From Pandoraea iniqua (GTDB lineage Bacteria > Pseudomonadota > Gammaproteobacteria > Burkholderiales > Burkholderiaceae), in assembly GCF_902459685.1 (NCBI RefSeq), contig NZ_CABPSF010000006.1:62001-126000 (forward strand): a stretch of DNA of 64,000 bases, given 5' to 3'. The position numbers were made by a program, and so were the translations under genes. Position 1 is the stretch's first letter. Each line of letters starts with the position of its first letter. Below, piece by piece: positions 43,749 through 53,356 of the stretch. Under the pieces are notes generated by a model. The model saw only the letters and a list, made by a program, of their open reading frames with translations. It did not search any database and had not been told where the DNA came from.

Positions 43749-45641
43749 ATGTCTACTGAAGCGCCCTTGGCCGCGTTCGCACTGTTGGACGACAGTGCAG
43801 ACCCGGCCGGCGGGGCGCGTCTGTATACCGGGCTCGTACGCGAGGTAACTTGCGACGAGCCCGGTGTGCTTTCCGACGCGCTACGCGAGATTGAAGACGC
43901 CACGCGTCACGGCCTGCACGCCGTGCTGCTGGCCGATTACGAATTTGGCGTGCGTCTGGCCGGTGTGCATACCGTGGCAACACGCCGTGCCCCCGGACAA
44001 TTCCGCGCGCTGCTGTTCCGTGAATTGCAGAAGCTCGATGCCGAGCAGACACAAGCTTGGCTCGCGGCGCAAGAGGGCGCGCCAGATGCCGGCGTCATCG
44101 GTCCTGCCGGTGTCGCCGCGCTACAGCGCGACGTCAGCGAGCCCGCCTTCGACGACGCCATCGCACGCATTCACGACTGGCTCTCGCAGGGCGAGTGCTA
44201 CCAGATCAACTACACGTATCGCCTGAATTTCGATGCCTTCGGCTCGCCGGTCGCGTTGTATCGCCGTCTGCGTGCGCGTCAGCCGGTGCCGTACGGTGCA
44301 CTGGTGGTGCTGCCCGGTGCGCGCAATGTGGCGGGCCGGGCAATTCTTTCGCTGTCGCCCGAGTTGTTCCTGCGCCATTCGCGCAGGCAACTCGAAGCCA
44401 AGCCGATGAAGGGCACGGCGCCCGCCTCGGGCGATGTCGCGAGAGATACCGAACTCAGTGCAGCGTTGGCCGCCGACGAGAAGAACCGCGCCGAGAATCT
44501 GATGATCGTGGACTTGCTACGCAACGATCTCGGCCGCATCGCCGTGCCCGGCACGGTCAAGGTGCCGAAGCTGTTCGAAGTCACGCGTTTCGCCAGCGTG
44601 TTGCAGATGACCTCGACGGTCACGGCCACGCTGCCCGAACAAATGCCATTTCACGCGGTGCTGCGCGCGCTGTATCCGTGCGGCTCGATCACGGGCGCGC
44701 CAAAACATCGCACGATGCAGTTGATTGGCGAGCTGGAATCGTCACCGCGTGGTCTTTACACCGGCGCCATCGGCTGGCTCGACGCGCGAGAGGATGCGCC
44801 CGGCGAACTGGGCGACTTCTGCCTGTCGGTCGCGATTCGCACGCTCGAACTCGAATCGCCGCGCACGGACGGCCTGCGCCGTGGGCGGCTTGGCGTCGGC
44901 GCGGGGATCGTGCTCGACAGCAAAGCGGACGAAGAGTGGGAAGAGTGCAAACTCAAGGCACGTTTTCTGACCGCGCTCGATCCCGGCTTTGCGATCTTCG
45001 AGACGATGCAGGCGACCCGCGACAAGGGCATCGCGCATCTCGATCGTCATCTCGCGCGTTTAGGCAAGTCGGCGCAGTATTTCGGCTTCCGTTTCGACGA
45101 AGCTGCACTGCGCACGCAACTGGGCGACGTGGTGAAGACGTTGCCGGAAGACGACACGCATCGCGTGCGTCTGGCGATCTCGCATGACGGCACCCCGGCC
45201 ATCACGCACGGTGTGCTGACACCGTTGCCTCGCACCGTGAAAGTGCTGCTGGCCGACGCCACCGATGCCACCGGTGCCACCCATACGACACGCGCTGACG
45301 ATCTGTTCCTGCGTCACAAGACCACCGTGCGCGAGCGCTACGACGCCGCGTGGAAGCACGCCGAAGCCAACGGCGCGTTCGACACGCTGTTCTTCAATGA
45401 CCGGGGAGAATTGACCGAAGGCGGACGAAGCAGTGTGTTCGTCAAGCTGGGTGGTCAGTGGGTGACACCGCCGCTCACGTGCGGTGTGCTGCCCGGGGTG
45501 ATGCGAAGTGTGTTGCTCGAAGACCGCGCATTCAACGCGGTCGAAGCGGTGATTACACGCGATGACCTGCTGAGTGCGCAGGCCATCGTCGTGTGCAATG
45601 CACTGCGAGGCGTGGTGCCCGCAGTCGTTCAGCTGCCCTGA
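43749..45641 (+). CDS. pabB: Fused aminodeoxychorismate synthase component I / aminodeoxychorismate lyase
   Basis: Fusion of PabB (about residues 1-415) and PabC (about 416-630), making p-aminobenzoate for folate from chorismate and ammonia. PabB motifs: KPMKGTAP, MIVDLLRNDLGR, YPCGSITGAPK and GVGAGIVLDSKADEEW. The PabC half is a class-IV PLP fold: FETMQATRDKGIAHLDRHLAR, the PLP Lys in LRHKTTVRERYDAAW, and FFNDRGELTEGGRSSVF. Total 630 residues. The last 13 bases overlap the convergent ABC substrate-binding gene. Confidence 0.93.
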   Translation: MSTEAPLAAFALLDDSADPAGGARLYTGLVREVTCDEPGVLSDALREIEDATRHGLHAVLLADYEFGVRLAGVHTVATRRAPGQFRALLFRELQKLDAEQTQAWLAAQEGAPDAGVIGPAGVAALQRDVSEPAFDDAIARIHDWLSQGECYQINYTYRLNFDAFGSPVALYRRLRARQPVPYGALVVLPGARNVAGRAILSLSPELFLRHSRRQLEAKPMKGTAPASGDVARDTELSAALAADEKNRAENLMIVDLLRNDLGRIAVPGTVKVPKLFEVTRFASVLQMTSTVTATLPEQMPFHAVLRALYPCGSITGAPKHRTMQLIGELESSPRGLYTGAIGWLDAREDAPGELGDFCLSVAIRTLELESPRTDGLRRGRLGVGAGIVLDSKADEEWEECKLKARFLTALDPGFAIFETMQATRDKGIAHLDRHLARLGKSAQYFGFRFDEAALRTQLGDVVKTLPEDDTHRVRLAISHDGTPAITHGVLTPLPRTVKVLLADATDATGATHTTRADDLFLRHKTTVRERYDAAWKHAEANGAFDTLFFNDRGELTEGGRSSVFVKLGGQWVTPPLTCGVLPGVMRSVLLEDRAFNAVEAVITRDDLLSAQAIVVCNALRGVVPAVVQLP

Positions 45642-46657
45642 CGCGACGCGATCTGCGGCACGAACAGGTCGCTCCACTTCGCCGGACGCGTCTTGATCGT
45701 GCCCGCGCGGCCCATAAACTCGACGTACTGCATCAGGCCATTGGGCGTCGTGGTGAATTGCAGGCCGGGGTCGGCAATCATCTGCTCGATTTCGGCTTGC
45801 GGCAGGTTCATTTTCGACACGCGCAGGAAGGTCTGCGCGGCGCCCACGTGATCCTTCGCGATATAGGCGGCCGCCTCTTCCTGTGCGGCGAGGATGGCCT
45901 GCACCAGCTTCGGATTCTGCACCGTGAACTGTTTCGGCGCGAACACCACGTCAATCGTGATGTTGCCGAGCACGTCGGTCGAGTTGAGCACGCGCTTGAT
46001 ACGCGGATCCTTCAGTTCCTGATACGAGAACGGCGGCGACGTGAAGTGCGCGGTGATTTCCGTCTTGCCTGAGAGCAGGGCGCTCACGGCTTCCGGATGG
46101 CTCAGGCTGACCGTTTGCGGGTCGAGCTTCGCATAGTTCTCGATGCCGAACGTCTTGGCCACGGCCATTTGCAGCAGCACGGCGGAGAGCGACGTCTTGA
46201 TGCCCGGAATCGCGATCTTGTCCTTCGACGTGAAGTCCTTGAGTGACTTGATGTTCGGGTTGTTCGTGTTCAGCCAGAGCGGGCCGGTCGACAGCGCTGA
46301 GAGACCGATCACTTCCGAGCGCGGAATGCCGTGCGCCTTCGACCACAGCGTGATGAAGCCGGGCGCGCCCGTGCCTGCCACGTCGAGGTTGCCGGCGAGC
46401 ATGGCGTCGTTGATCACGTTGCCGCCGTCGAGGATCGTCCACGTGGTTTTCACGTCACCCAGCCCCAAGGCCTTCGCGTGCTTCTCGACGAGATGCTGAT
46501 CGCGCATGACCATCAGCGGCAGATAAAGAATGCCGTAGCCGTGCGAGAGGCGCACGGTGCTGGCTTCGGCATGGGCCAGATTGCCGACAGTGGAAAGTGC
46601 CGTCGTGGCGGCCAGCGCAAGGGTGCTGACCCAGCGCGTGAAATGACGTCGATTCAT
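45629..46657 (-). CDS. ABC transporter substrate-binding protein (NitT/TauT/SsuA family)
   Basis: Periplasmic binding protein of 342 residues for a nitrate/sulfonate/taurine-type importer. The N-terminus MNRRHFTRW with a twin Arg may be a Tat signal; cleavage is near AHA-E (30/31). The mature part starts STVRLSHGYGILYLPLMV, the usual SsuA beginning, and the fold is type II. It is the last gene of the operon with the permease and ATPase. No alkanesulfonate monooxygenase or taurine dioxygenase is nearby, so the substrate is open. Confidence 0.88.
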   Translation of the reverse strand: MNRRHFTRWVSTLALAATTALSTVGNLAHAEASTVRLSHGYGILYLPLMVMRDQHLVEKHAKALGLGDVKTTWTILDGGNVINDAMLAGNLDVAGTGAPGFITLWSKAHGIPRSEVIGLSALSTGPLWLNTNNPNIKSLKDFTSKDKIAIPGIKTSLSAVLLQMAVAKTFGIENYAKLDPQTVSLSHPEAVSALLSGKTEITAHFTSPPFSYQELKDPRIKRVLNSTDVLGNITIDVVFAPKQFTVQNPKLVQAILAAQEEAAAYIAKDHVGAAQTFLRVSKMNLPQAEIEQMIADPGLQFTTTPNGLMQYVEFMGRAGTIKTRPAKWSDLFVPQIASRQGS

Positions 46658-46749
46658 GGTGTGCTTGTCTCCGGATCGTTGGAATTATTCACGCCCCCGC
46701 CAGTAAATCAAGCGCAGGCGCGGTACTTATCAATCAGTCAGTCGCTCAA

Positions 46750-47676
46750 TCAGTGCTGCATGCCCCAGCGGTGCAGCGTGCGCTTCTCGATGCGCGCAAA
46801 CAGCAGGTTCTCTACCGCCAGACCAATCAGAATCACGAAGAACAGGCCGGCGAACACGTTGGCCGTCTCCAGCGAATTGCGGTTCTCGAAGATGTACCAG
46901 CCGAGGCCGCCCGACCCCGACGACACCCCGAACACGAGTTCGGCGGCGATCAGCGTGCGCCACGCAAACGCCCAGCCCACCTTCAGGCCGGTGAGAATGC
47001 TCGGGAACGCGGCCGGAATCAGCACGTGCTGCACCAGCGCAAAGCGCTTGAGCCCGTAGTTCTGACCCACCATGCGCAGCGTCTTCGACACGCCGCGAAA
47101 GCCGCTGTGCGTGTTGAGCGCCACGGCCCACAGCACCGAGTGCACCAGCACGAAAATCACGCTGCCGTTGCCCAGACCGAACCAGATGAGCGCGAGCGGC
47201 AGCAGCGCAATCGCGGGCAGCGGGTTGAACATGGCCGTGAGGGTTTCGAGCAAGTCGTTACCGATCTTCGAACTGATGGCCACCGTGGTGAGTATCGCGG
47301 CCAGCGCGATACCGATGCCGTAGCCGATCAGCAGGGTCTTGAGCGAGACGACCGCGCGCAGCAGCAACACACCGCTCGTGATACCGCCGACGAAGGCTTC
47401 CAGCGTATCGGTAAAGCTCGGGAACAGCAGCGCGTTATCGAGCCAGCGGCCGTAGATTTCCCAGATCAGCGCCAGCACCAGCAGGATGACGGTCTTGCGC
47501 AGCCAGCTCAGGCGGTAAAGCGTTTCGAACGTGGAGAGCGGGCGCTGGATCGACGAGAGTTCGGCGGGCACCGGCTCCAGTACGAATTCCGGGCGGAACA
47601 CGGGCTGGATGCCGGATTTGATGGAGTCGGCAGAAGACGCCGTCGGCGCAGCTTGCACGGGTTGCAACGTTGTCAT
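46750..47676 (-). CDS. ABC transporter permease (SsuC/TauC type)
   Basis: Membrane permease of 308 residues with a long cytoplasmic N-terminus (to about 70) and five to six helices. The binding-protein-dependent transport domain ends with an EAA-type loop FRGVSKTLRMVGQNYG. GAGGAG lies before the ATG at 47676. Middle gene of the operon; the gap to the ATPase is ten bases. Confidence 0.88.
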   Translation of the reverse strand: MTTLQPVQAAPTASSADSIKSGIQPVFRPEFVLEPVPAELSSIQRPLSTFETLYRLSWLRKTVILLVLALIWEIYGRWLDNALLFPSFTDTLEAFVGGITSGVLLLRAVVSLKTLLIGYGIGIALAAILTTVAISSKIGNDLLETLTAMFNPLPAIALLPLALIWFGLGNGSVIFVLVHSVLWAVALNTHSGFRGVSKTLRMVGQNYGLKRFALVQHVLIPAAFPSILTGLKVGWAFAWRTLIAAELVFGVSSGSGGLGWYIFENRNSLETANVFAGLFFVILIGLAVENLLFARIEKRTLHRWGMQH

Positions 47677-47686
47677 GGAAATCTCC

Positions 47687-48484
47687 TCAGTGCGCCGCGA
47701 ACAGCAGTTGGTCGATACGCGTTTCGAGCGCGCTCTGATGGGCGGTGCCCAGTTGCTCGGGGGCGATGCTGTTGAGTTCGGCCTTGACCTGTCCCGGATG
47801 CGGCGAGAGCAGCAGAATGCGCGTGCCAATGCGAATGGCTTCGTCGATGCCGTGGGTGACGAACAACACGGTGAAGCGCGTGTCGTCCCACAGGCGCAGC
47901 AACTCGTCCTGCATCTTGCGGCGGGTGAGCGCGTCGAGCGCGGCGAACGGCTCGTCCATGAGCAGCACGTCCGGCTCCATGGCCATGCCGCGTGCAATCG
48001 AGACGCGCTGCTTCATGCCGCCCGAGAGCGTGTGCGGATAGCTGTCGATGAACTTGGCCAGCCCGACCTTCTCGATGTAATGCGCGGCGCGATCAGCGGC
48101 TTCGCGGCCTTTCAGACGGCCGCTGGCGGTGAGGGCGAATTCGACGTTTTGGCGCACCGTTTTCCACGGCAGCAACTGATCGAACTCCTGAAACACCATC
48201 ATGCGGTCCGGGCCCGGCTCGGTGACCGTGCGGCCCTTCAGGCGAATTTCGCCATTCACGGGGGGCAGATAGCCGCCGATGGCCTTGAGCAGGGTCGATT
48301 TGCCGCAACCGGACGGCCCGAGCAACACGAACCGGTCGCCGGGGTACACGTTGAAGCTGACTTGCTGGGCGGCGGTCACGAGGTAGTCGTCGGTCTTGTA
48401 CTGAAGCGTGACCTGATCGATTTCCAGCAACGGCTGTGCGCCAGCCGGCACCGGCCCGGCGGCCGGATGGGGGTTGTTGGGCAT
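47687..48484 (-). CDS. ABC transporter ATP-binding protein (SsuB/TauB type)
   Basis: Cytoplasmic ATPase of 265 residues. Motifs: Walker A LLGPSGCGKST, Q-loop VFQEFDQLLPWKTV, signature LSGGMKQRVSIARG, Walker B DVLLMDEPFAALD and switch His FVTHGIDEA. It is the first gene of the leftward ABC operon and is divergent from the response-regulator gene, sharing a 145-bp control region. The ATG at 48484 gives MPNNPHPAAGP. Confidence 0.92.
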   Translation of the reverse strand: MPNNPHPAAGPVPAGAQPLLEIDQVTLQYKTDDYLVTAAQQVSFNVYPGDRFVLLGPSGCGKSTLLKAIGGYLPPVNGEIRLKGRTVTEPGPDRMMVFQEFDQLLPWKTVRQNVEFALTASGRLKGREAADRAAHYIEKVGLAKFIDSYPHTLSGGMKQRVSIARGMAMEPDVLLMDEPFAALDALTRRKMQDELLRLWDDTRFTVLFVTHGIDEAIRIGTRILLLSPHPGQVKAELNSIAPEQLGTAHQSALETRIDQLLFAAH

Positions 48485-48508
48485 TGCCTGTCTCCTGATT
48501 GATGCTCT

Positions 48509-48552
48509 TATAATCGGCTCCGATACTAAGCAGCGAAGCTGTAACGAAGCTG
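48509..48552 (+). promoter_or_regulatory. -10 box and 11-bp-spaced direct repeats before the two-component genes
   Basis: TATAAT at 48509-48514 points toward the response regulator. Two copies of CGAAGCTG (48534-48541 and 48545-48552) lie just downstream, 11 bp apart, the spacing favoured by OmpR/PhoB-type regulators. Placed after the start site, they suggest autorepression or control of the divergent ABC operon; this is inference. Confidence 0.45.
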
Positions 48553-48629
48553 ACAGGACGCGGTGTGCAGGGGGTGGGATAAACCCTGTGTCGATCGCGC
48601 TCCAAGTCGGAAAAGGAGACTTTGTAACC

Positions 48630-49292
48630 ATGCGCATCATGCTGGTGGAAGACACCGTCGATGTGGCGGAAGCGATTGCCACGCAGTTGCGGCGGCTCGG
48701 ACACGCGCTCGACTGCGAGACGGACGGCGCCTCGGCGGCGGCGCGCATCGGTGACGATTACGATCTGCTGATTCTCGATGTGATGCTGCCGCACGTCGAC
48801 GGATTGGAGCTGCTTCGGCGTGTGCGCGAACGCGGGCTGTCCACGCGTGTGCTGATGCTCACCGCGTGTGCCGAAATCGAAGAACGCGTGCGCGCACTCG
48901 ATCTCGGTGCGGACGACTATCTGACCAAACCCTTCGATTTCCGCGAACTGGAAGCGCGCGTACGTGCGCTTATGCGCCGCACCGGGCAGGACGCGACCAA
49001 TCAACTCGCCTGCGCGAATCTGACGCTCGATCGCAAGAGCCGTGGCGTGGAAATCGACGGACTGCCGGTCGAACTCACGCGTCGCGAAGTGACGTTGCTC
49101 GAAATTCTCGCCGCGCGTCCCGGGCGCATCTTCGGCAAAGACGAGTTGATGGATCGCCTCTATGGCGACGAATCGCCGCCGAATGCCAACGCGCTCGAAC
49201 AATACGTCGCGCGCCTGCGCAAGAAGCTTGCTGCTGCGCAATTCCAGATTCGCACGTTGCGCGGGCTGGGCTACCAACTCGTGCTGTCATGA
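48630..49292 (+). CDS. OmpR-family two-component response regulator (TctD-like)
   Basis: DNA-binding response regulator of 220 residues. Receiver domain: phospho-acceptor D50 (DLLILDVMLP), T78 and K100 (LTKPFD). C-terminal winged helix (about 125-220) ends RTLRGLGYQLVLS. AAAAGGAG precedes the ATG by about ten bases. Its stop overlaps the kinase start as ATGA. Divergent from the NitT/TauT-type ABC operon, which it may control. Confidence 0.92.
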   Translation: MRIMLVEDTVDVAEAIATQLRRLGHALDCETDGASAAARIGDDYDLLILDVMLPHVDGLELLRRVRERGLSTRVLMLTACAEIEERVRALDLGADDYLTKPFDFRELEARVRALMRRTGQDATNQLACANLTLDRKSRGVEIDGLPVELTRREVTLLEILAARPGRIFGKDELMDRLYGDESPPNANALEQYVARLRKKLAAAQFQIRTLRGLGYQLVLS

Positions 49293-50677
49293 TCGTTCCC
49301 GGCCGGTCACTGTATCTACGGCTCGTCGTCCGGATGGGCGTGGTGCTGGCGCTCGCCGTGGCGGCGGTGCTGCTCGGTATCTGGTTCTCCACGCGCGCGG
49401 CCGTCGATCGTGCGTATGACCGGTGGTTGCTCGGCAGTGCACTTCAGGTCGCGGAAAACACGTGGTATCAGAACGGTGAAGTGAACGTCGACGTGCCGCT
49501 CGCGGCGTTCTCGGCACTCGCGCCCGGCGACCAGATTTTCTATACCGTGCTCGATCCTAACGGGCGCTCGGTCGCGGGCGATTCGGAATTCCGTCCAACG
49601 ATTCCGTGGGACAAGCTCGCCGACGGCCCCATCGTCGTCGATGGCACGTATCAGGAGATGCCGATTCGCATCGCCATCGTGGGGCGGCGCATGCCGGTCG
49701 CGGCAGCGCATCCGTGGGCGGTCGTGGCGATGGCGCACACGCAGAATGCCCGCGTGAGATTCACGCGAAATCTGGCGGATAACACGCTGCTCATTACGAT
49801 CGCCACAGGCGTGCTGACGCTGCTTGCCGCGCTATGGACACTGCGTCAGGCACTGGCACCGCTCAAGCAAATCGAGACGGCGATTCGCGCGCGTGATTCA
49901 AACGATCTCGTGCCGTTGGCGGTCACGGCACCCGCGGAAACACTCGCGTTAGTCGGCGCGATCAACGACTTCATGCAGCGGCTGGCGACCTCGCGTGCGT
50001 TGATGCGGCGTGTGATCGGCGACGCGGCGCATCAGTTGCGAACGCCGGTGACGGCGCTCACCGCACAAGCGGAAATGCTGACGCAAACCGATGACGAAAC
50101 CGCTCGGCAGTCGCACATTGCCCGCATTCAGAAACAGGCACGCGGCTTGGGCGGGCTCATTCATCAGTTGATCAATCACGCGATGGTGCAGCACCGCGCC
50201 GATAGCGTGGCGCCGGTGCCTGTCGATCTGGGCGAGCTGTTGCAGGATGCGATGCGCGAGACACTGTCGTATGCCGATCGCGATATCGATTTCTCGCTGC
50301 AAATGCCTGAAACCCCGGCGGGTGCAAGTGTACCGGCGATGATCGTGGGCGACGCGCTGAGCTTGCGTGAGGCGATCAAGAACGTGCTGGTCAACGCACT
50401 CGCGTACGGCGCGCCGCATCGGTTGTATGTGGACGTGACCGGCGATGGCGATCAGTGGCGCCTGCGTTTCTTCGACGATGGGCCGGGCATTCCCGAGACG
50501 GAGTGGCAGCGCGTACGCACGCCGTTTTCGTCACGTGCCGATGGGCGAGAAGGTGCGAGTCTGGGGCTGGCGATGGTGGCCGAAGTGATGCGTGCGCATG
50601 GCGGCCAAATGGCCTTCGAGCGCATCGATGGGGAAGGGTTTGCGGTGGTGTTGACGTTGCCGAAGGCGAGCGCTTGA
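49289..50677 (+). CDS. Two-component sensor histidine kinase (TctE-like)
   Basis: Membrane sensor kinase of 462 residues. Two transmembrane helices (about 11-34 and 165-186) flank a periplasmic sensing domain of the TctE/2CSK_N type. A short HAMP follows, then the H box with H248 (GDAAHQLRTPVTAL) and the ATPase domain with N box IKNVLVNALAYG and G boxes FFDDGPGIP and GASLGLAMV. Pairs with the response regulator; TctE-type sensors often watch organic acids, but the signal is not known here. Confidence 0.92.
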   Translation: MIVPGRSLYLRLVVRMGVVLALAVAAVLLGIWFSTRAAVDRAYDRWLLGSALQVAENTWYQNGEVNVDVPLAAFSALAPGDQIFYTVLDPNGRSVAGDSEFRPTIPWDKLADGPIVVDGTYQEMPIRIAIVGRRMPVAAAHPWAVVAMAHTQNARVRFTRNLADNTLLITIATGVLTLLAALWTLRQALAPLKQIETAIRARDSNDLVPLAVTAPAETLALVGAINDFMQRLATSRALMRRVIGDAAHQLRTPVTALTAQAEMLTQTDDETARQSHIARIQKQARGLGGLIHQLINHAMVQHRADSVAPVPVDLGELLQDAMRETLSYADRDIDFSLQMPETPAGASVPAMIVGDALSLREAIKNVLVNALAYGAPHRLYVDVTGDGDQWRLRFFDDGPGIPETEWQRVRTPFSSRADGREGASLGLAMVAEVMRAHGGQMAFERIDGEGFAVVLTLPKASA

Positions 50678-50710
50678 CGACGCATGACGGCGCATCAAGG
50701 ACGTTCGTTC

Positions 50711-51232
50711 TTACTTATTACCCGGCATCGTTAGCAGAACGTCGTAATAGCTGACGACGTTGTCTTCGCTGCCCTGTGTGATTCGGTTGTACGTTTTCGC
50801 CCATGGGGAAAAACGGGTGCCGCCTTCACTTTGCATGCCGGGAAAACGTTGGTCGCCGAGGGTGACCAGACCCCACTGTCCACCGTGATTGCGACGATAG
50901 ACTTCGCCGATGTAGCTGCCGAAGACCTGCGCATATTGCAGGACTTTGGTGTCGGCGGGTTTGGGGTCTTGTGACACGTAAGCGTCGTGCAGTTTGCCCA
51001 GTACCGTCTCGACGCCGGCGATGCTTTTCTCCGATCCGTCGAGGGTCACCGAGTACTGAATCAACGCGTAGCGCACGGCATCCGCAGCATAGTGCTGCGC
51101 GGCCGCTTCGATATTCGCGTCGGGCACGAAGGTACTCTGCGTCCCTTGTGCCGCGACGCTTCCGGCGCCTGCAAGCAGGCATGCCGGCAGCACGAGCGTT
51201 ATCAGTCGTCGCTTGAAAATGCTCGTGCTCAT
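50711..51232 (-). CDS. Secreted or periplasmic protein of unknown function
   Basis: Protein of 173 residues with a signal peptide (MSTSIFKRRLITLVLPACLL, cleavage near VAA-Q about residue 28); C18 makes a lipoprotein just possible but the lipobox is poor. The mature part has Tyr and Trp scattered (NHGGQWGLVTLGDQRFPG) and no motif I recognise. It starts 11 bases after panB on the same strand and follows GGGGA, so it is probably the last gene of that operon. Convergent with the kinase gene. Confidence 0.7.
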   Translation of the reverse strand: MSTSIFKRRLITLVLPACLLAGAGSVAAQGTQSTFVPDANIEAAAQHYAADAVRYALIQYSVTLDGSEKSIAGVETVLGKLHDAYVSQDPKPADTKVLQYAQVFGSYIGEVYRRNHGGQWGLVTLGDQRFPGMQSEGGTRFSPWAKTYNRITQGSEDNVVSYYDVLLTMPGNK

Positions 51233-51243
51233 GGCGATTCCCC

Positions 51244-52062
51244 TCAGAAGCAGTGCTCCGGTGCCGGGAACGTGCCGTGCTTGACCGCCTGCACATAAGC
51301 TTCCACCGCAGCGGCGATGCTCGGCTGACCGTCCATGAAGTTCATCGAGAACTTCGGCGACTTGCCGGGGAACACGCCCAGCATATCGTGCAGCACCAGC
51401 ACCTGACCGTCGCAGTCGGGGCCCGCACCAATGCCGATGGTCGGCATCGTGTGCAACTCGGGCGTGACCTTCGTGGCCAGCGCTGCGGGAATGGCTTCGA
51501 GCACCACCAACTGCGCGCCCGCCGCCTGCAAGGCACGCGTGTCGGCAATCAGTTGCTGCCCGGCCGCTTCGTCGCGAGCCTGCACCTTGAACCCCCCGAA
51601 CGCGTGCACCGACTGCGGCGTGAGACCCAAATGCGCGCACACCGGAATGCTGCGCTCCACCAAGAAGCGCACGGTATCGACCAGCCACGCGCCGCCTTCG
51701 ATCTTCACCATCTGCGCACCGGCCTGCATGACGGCCACGGCGCTTTGATACGCCTGTTCCTTCGTGCCATACGTGCCGAACGGCAGGTCGGCCACCACCA
51801 GCGCTTTGCTGGCGTTACGCGCCACGGTTTCGGTGTGATAGCAGATGTCGCGCAGCGTCACGGGCAGCGTGGTGCGCTGGCCCTGAATCACGTTGCCGAG
51901 CGAATCGCCGATCAGCATCACGTCGACGCCCACGCGATCGAGCAGGGCGGCAAAGCTGGCGTCATAGCAGGTGAGCATCGCGATCTTTTCGCCGCGTGCG
52001 CGCATGTCGGCAAGCCCGGGGACGGTCACGGCCTTGCGATTGGATTCCTGGAGATAACTCAT
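51244..52062 (-). CDS. panB: 3-methyl-2-oxobutanoate hydroxymethyltransferase
   Basis: Makes ketopantoate from 2-oxoisovalerate and methylene-tetrahydrofolate, first step of pantothenate and CoA synthesis; 272 residues. Motifs: [54 protein letters not shown] and [20 protein letters not shown]. PanC is not in the window. 117 bp separate it from the dgk gene upstream on the same strand. Confidence 0.96.
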   Translation of the reverse strand: MSYLQESNRKAVTVPGLADMRARGEKIAMLTCYDASFAALLDRVGVDVMLIGDSLGNVIQGQRTTLPVTLRDICYHTETVARNASKALVVADLPFGTYGTKEQAYQSAVAVMQAGAQMVKIEGGAWLVDTVRFLVERSIPVCAHLGLTPQSVHAFGGFKVQARDEAAGQQLIADTRALQAAGAQLVVLEAIPAALATKVTPELHTMPTIGIGAGPDCDGQVLVLHDMLGVFPGKSPKFSMNFMDGQPSIAAAVEAYVQAVKHGTFPAPEHCF

Positions 52063-52179
52063 GTCGGCCTCGGTTCAGGAGGTGTCACTGGCGCGCCGGG
52101 CGGGGACGGGTGATGTCGTACGCCCGCGACGACGCATGGATCGGAGAGAGAGGCAGAGGCGCCGCCGAGCCTCGTGGGC

Positions 52180-52836
52180 TCAGGGGCGCGCGCCCTTGAC
52201 GAAGACTTCTTTGCGCCCGCGCATCTGATCGATGCGTTCGATCAGCAGCGCGAAATCGCTGTCATTGTGCGCCGGGTCGAATTGTTCCGTATCGACGGTC
52301 AATACCGGCGCTGCGGCGTAATGATAGAAGAATTCGCCGTAGATGTCGCATAGCGCGCGCAGATACGTGTCGGGGATCTGCTGCTCCATCGGAATCGCGC
52401 GCTTCTGAATGCGCGAGAACAGCGTCTCGGGGCTCGCTTGCAGATGGATCACGAGATCCGGTGCGCGGTGCGCCCGTTCGATGTGAGCGACCAGCCGGTG
52501 GTACAGCGCGAGTTCGTCGTCGGCCAGCGTGAGCCGTGCGAACAGGCCGTCTTTCTCCGGCAGGAAGTCGGTGAAGATCGGCTTGCCTTCGATATCGCGT
52601 CGCGCAATTTCCATCGCTTCGTCCACGCGTTGCAGACAAAACGTCAGTTGCGCAGGCAGCGCAAAGCGCGCGCTGTCGCGATAGAAACGCTCGAGGAAGG
52701 GGTTGTTCGCGGGCTGTTCGAGCATCAGATCGGCACCGGCCGCGTCGGCGAGACGCCGTGCGAGCGATGTTTTGCCCACGCCGATGGGACCCTCGACGGC
52801 CAGATAGCGAAAACGCCCGAGGACGGGCGATCTCAT
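52180..52836 (-). CDS. Deoxynucleoside kinase (dAK/dGK type)
   Basis: Phosphorylates deoxyadenosine/deoxyguanosine-type nucleosides for salvage; 218 residues. P-loop GPIGVGKT at 16-23, the ERFYRDSARFALPAQLTFC region and the LID Arg-rich IQKRAIPMEQQIPDTYL. I start at ATG 52836 (MRSPVLGRFRYLAVEGPIG), seven bases after the folK stop. The folK-dgk-panB order is typical of Burkholderiaceae. Confidence 0.9.
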   Translation of the reverse strand: MRSPVLGRFRYLAVEGPIGVGKTSLARRLADAAGADLMLEQPANNPFLERFYRDSARFALPAQLTFCLQRVDEAMEIARRDIEGKPIFTDFLPEKDGLFARLTLADDELALYHRLVAHIERAHRAPDLVIHLQASPETLFSRIQKRAIPMEQQIPDTYLRALCDIYGEFFYHYAAAPVLTVDTEQFDPAHNDSDFALLIERIDQMRGRKEVFVKGARP

Positions 52837-52843
52837 CGGACGA

Positions 52844-53356
52844 TCATGATGCGTAGGCGCGCTTGGTCGGGCAGCAGCACTGCGCGACACGTTCGATGCG
52901 CTGATCGGCGACCGCCGGCAGCAGCGCGCTGACGCGGCCAATGCCGGGGATGTCGAGTTCGGGAGCGAGGTCGGCGAGCGGGCGCAGCACGAAGGCGCGC
53001 TCTGCCATGCGCGGATGCGGCACGACCAGATCCGGTTCCGCAATGCGGTCTTCGCCGTAGAGCAGCACGTCGAGATCGAGCGTGCGCGGCGCGTTCTTGT
53101 ACGGCCGCTCACGCCCGAAGTGCAGCTCGATCTTCAGGCACAGCGTGAGCAATTGACGCGCAGTCAGCGACGTCTCGACGGCAACGACGCAATTGAGATA
53201 GTCGTCGCCGCTCGACTCGATGGGAGCGGTGCGATAGAAATCGGATTTACCGATGATCGTGACGCCAATTTGCTGCGCGAGACAGACGATGGCGTCCTTC
53301 ATCGATTGACGGGCGTCGCCAAGATTGGCACCCAGCCCGATGTAGGCAACAGTCAT
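52844..53356 (-). CDS. folK: 2-amino-4-hydroxy-6-hydroxymethyldihydropteridine diphosphokinase
   Basis: Transfers pyrophosphate from ATP to the pterin precursor in folate synthesis; 170 residues. Signature RTLDLDVLLYG, plus YIGLGANLGD at the start and VVPHPRMAERAFVL-type substrate loop. The ATG overlaps the pcnB stop as ATGA. Cys-rich C-terminal tail (QCCCPTKR) is slightly unusual. Confidence 0.95.
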   Translation of the reverse strand: MTVAYIGLGANLGDARQSMKDAIVCLAQQIGVTIIGKSDFYRTAPIESSGDDYLNCVVAVETSLTARQLLTLCLKIELHFGRERPYKNAPRTLDLDVLLYGEDRIAEPDLVVPHPRMAERAFVLRPLADLAPELDIPGIGRVSALLPAVADQRIERVAQCCCPTKRAYAS

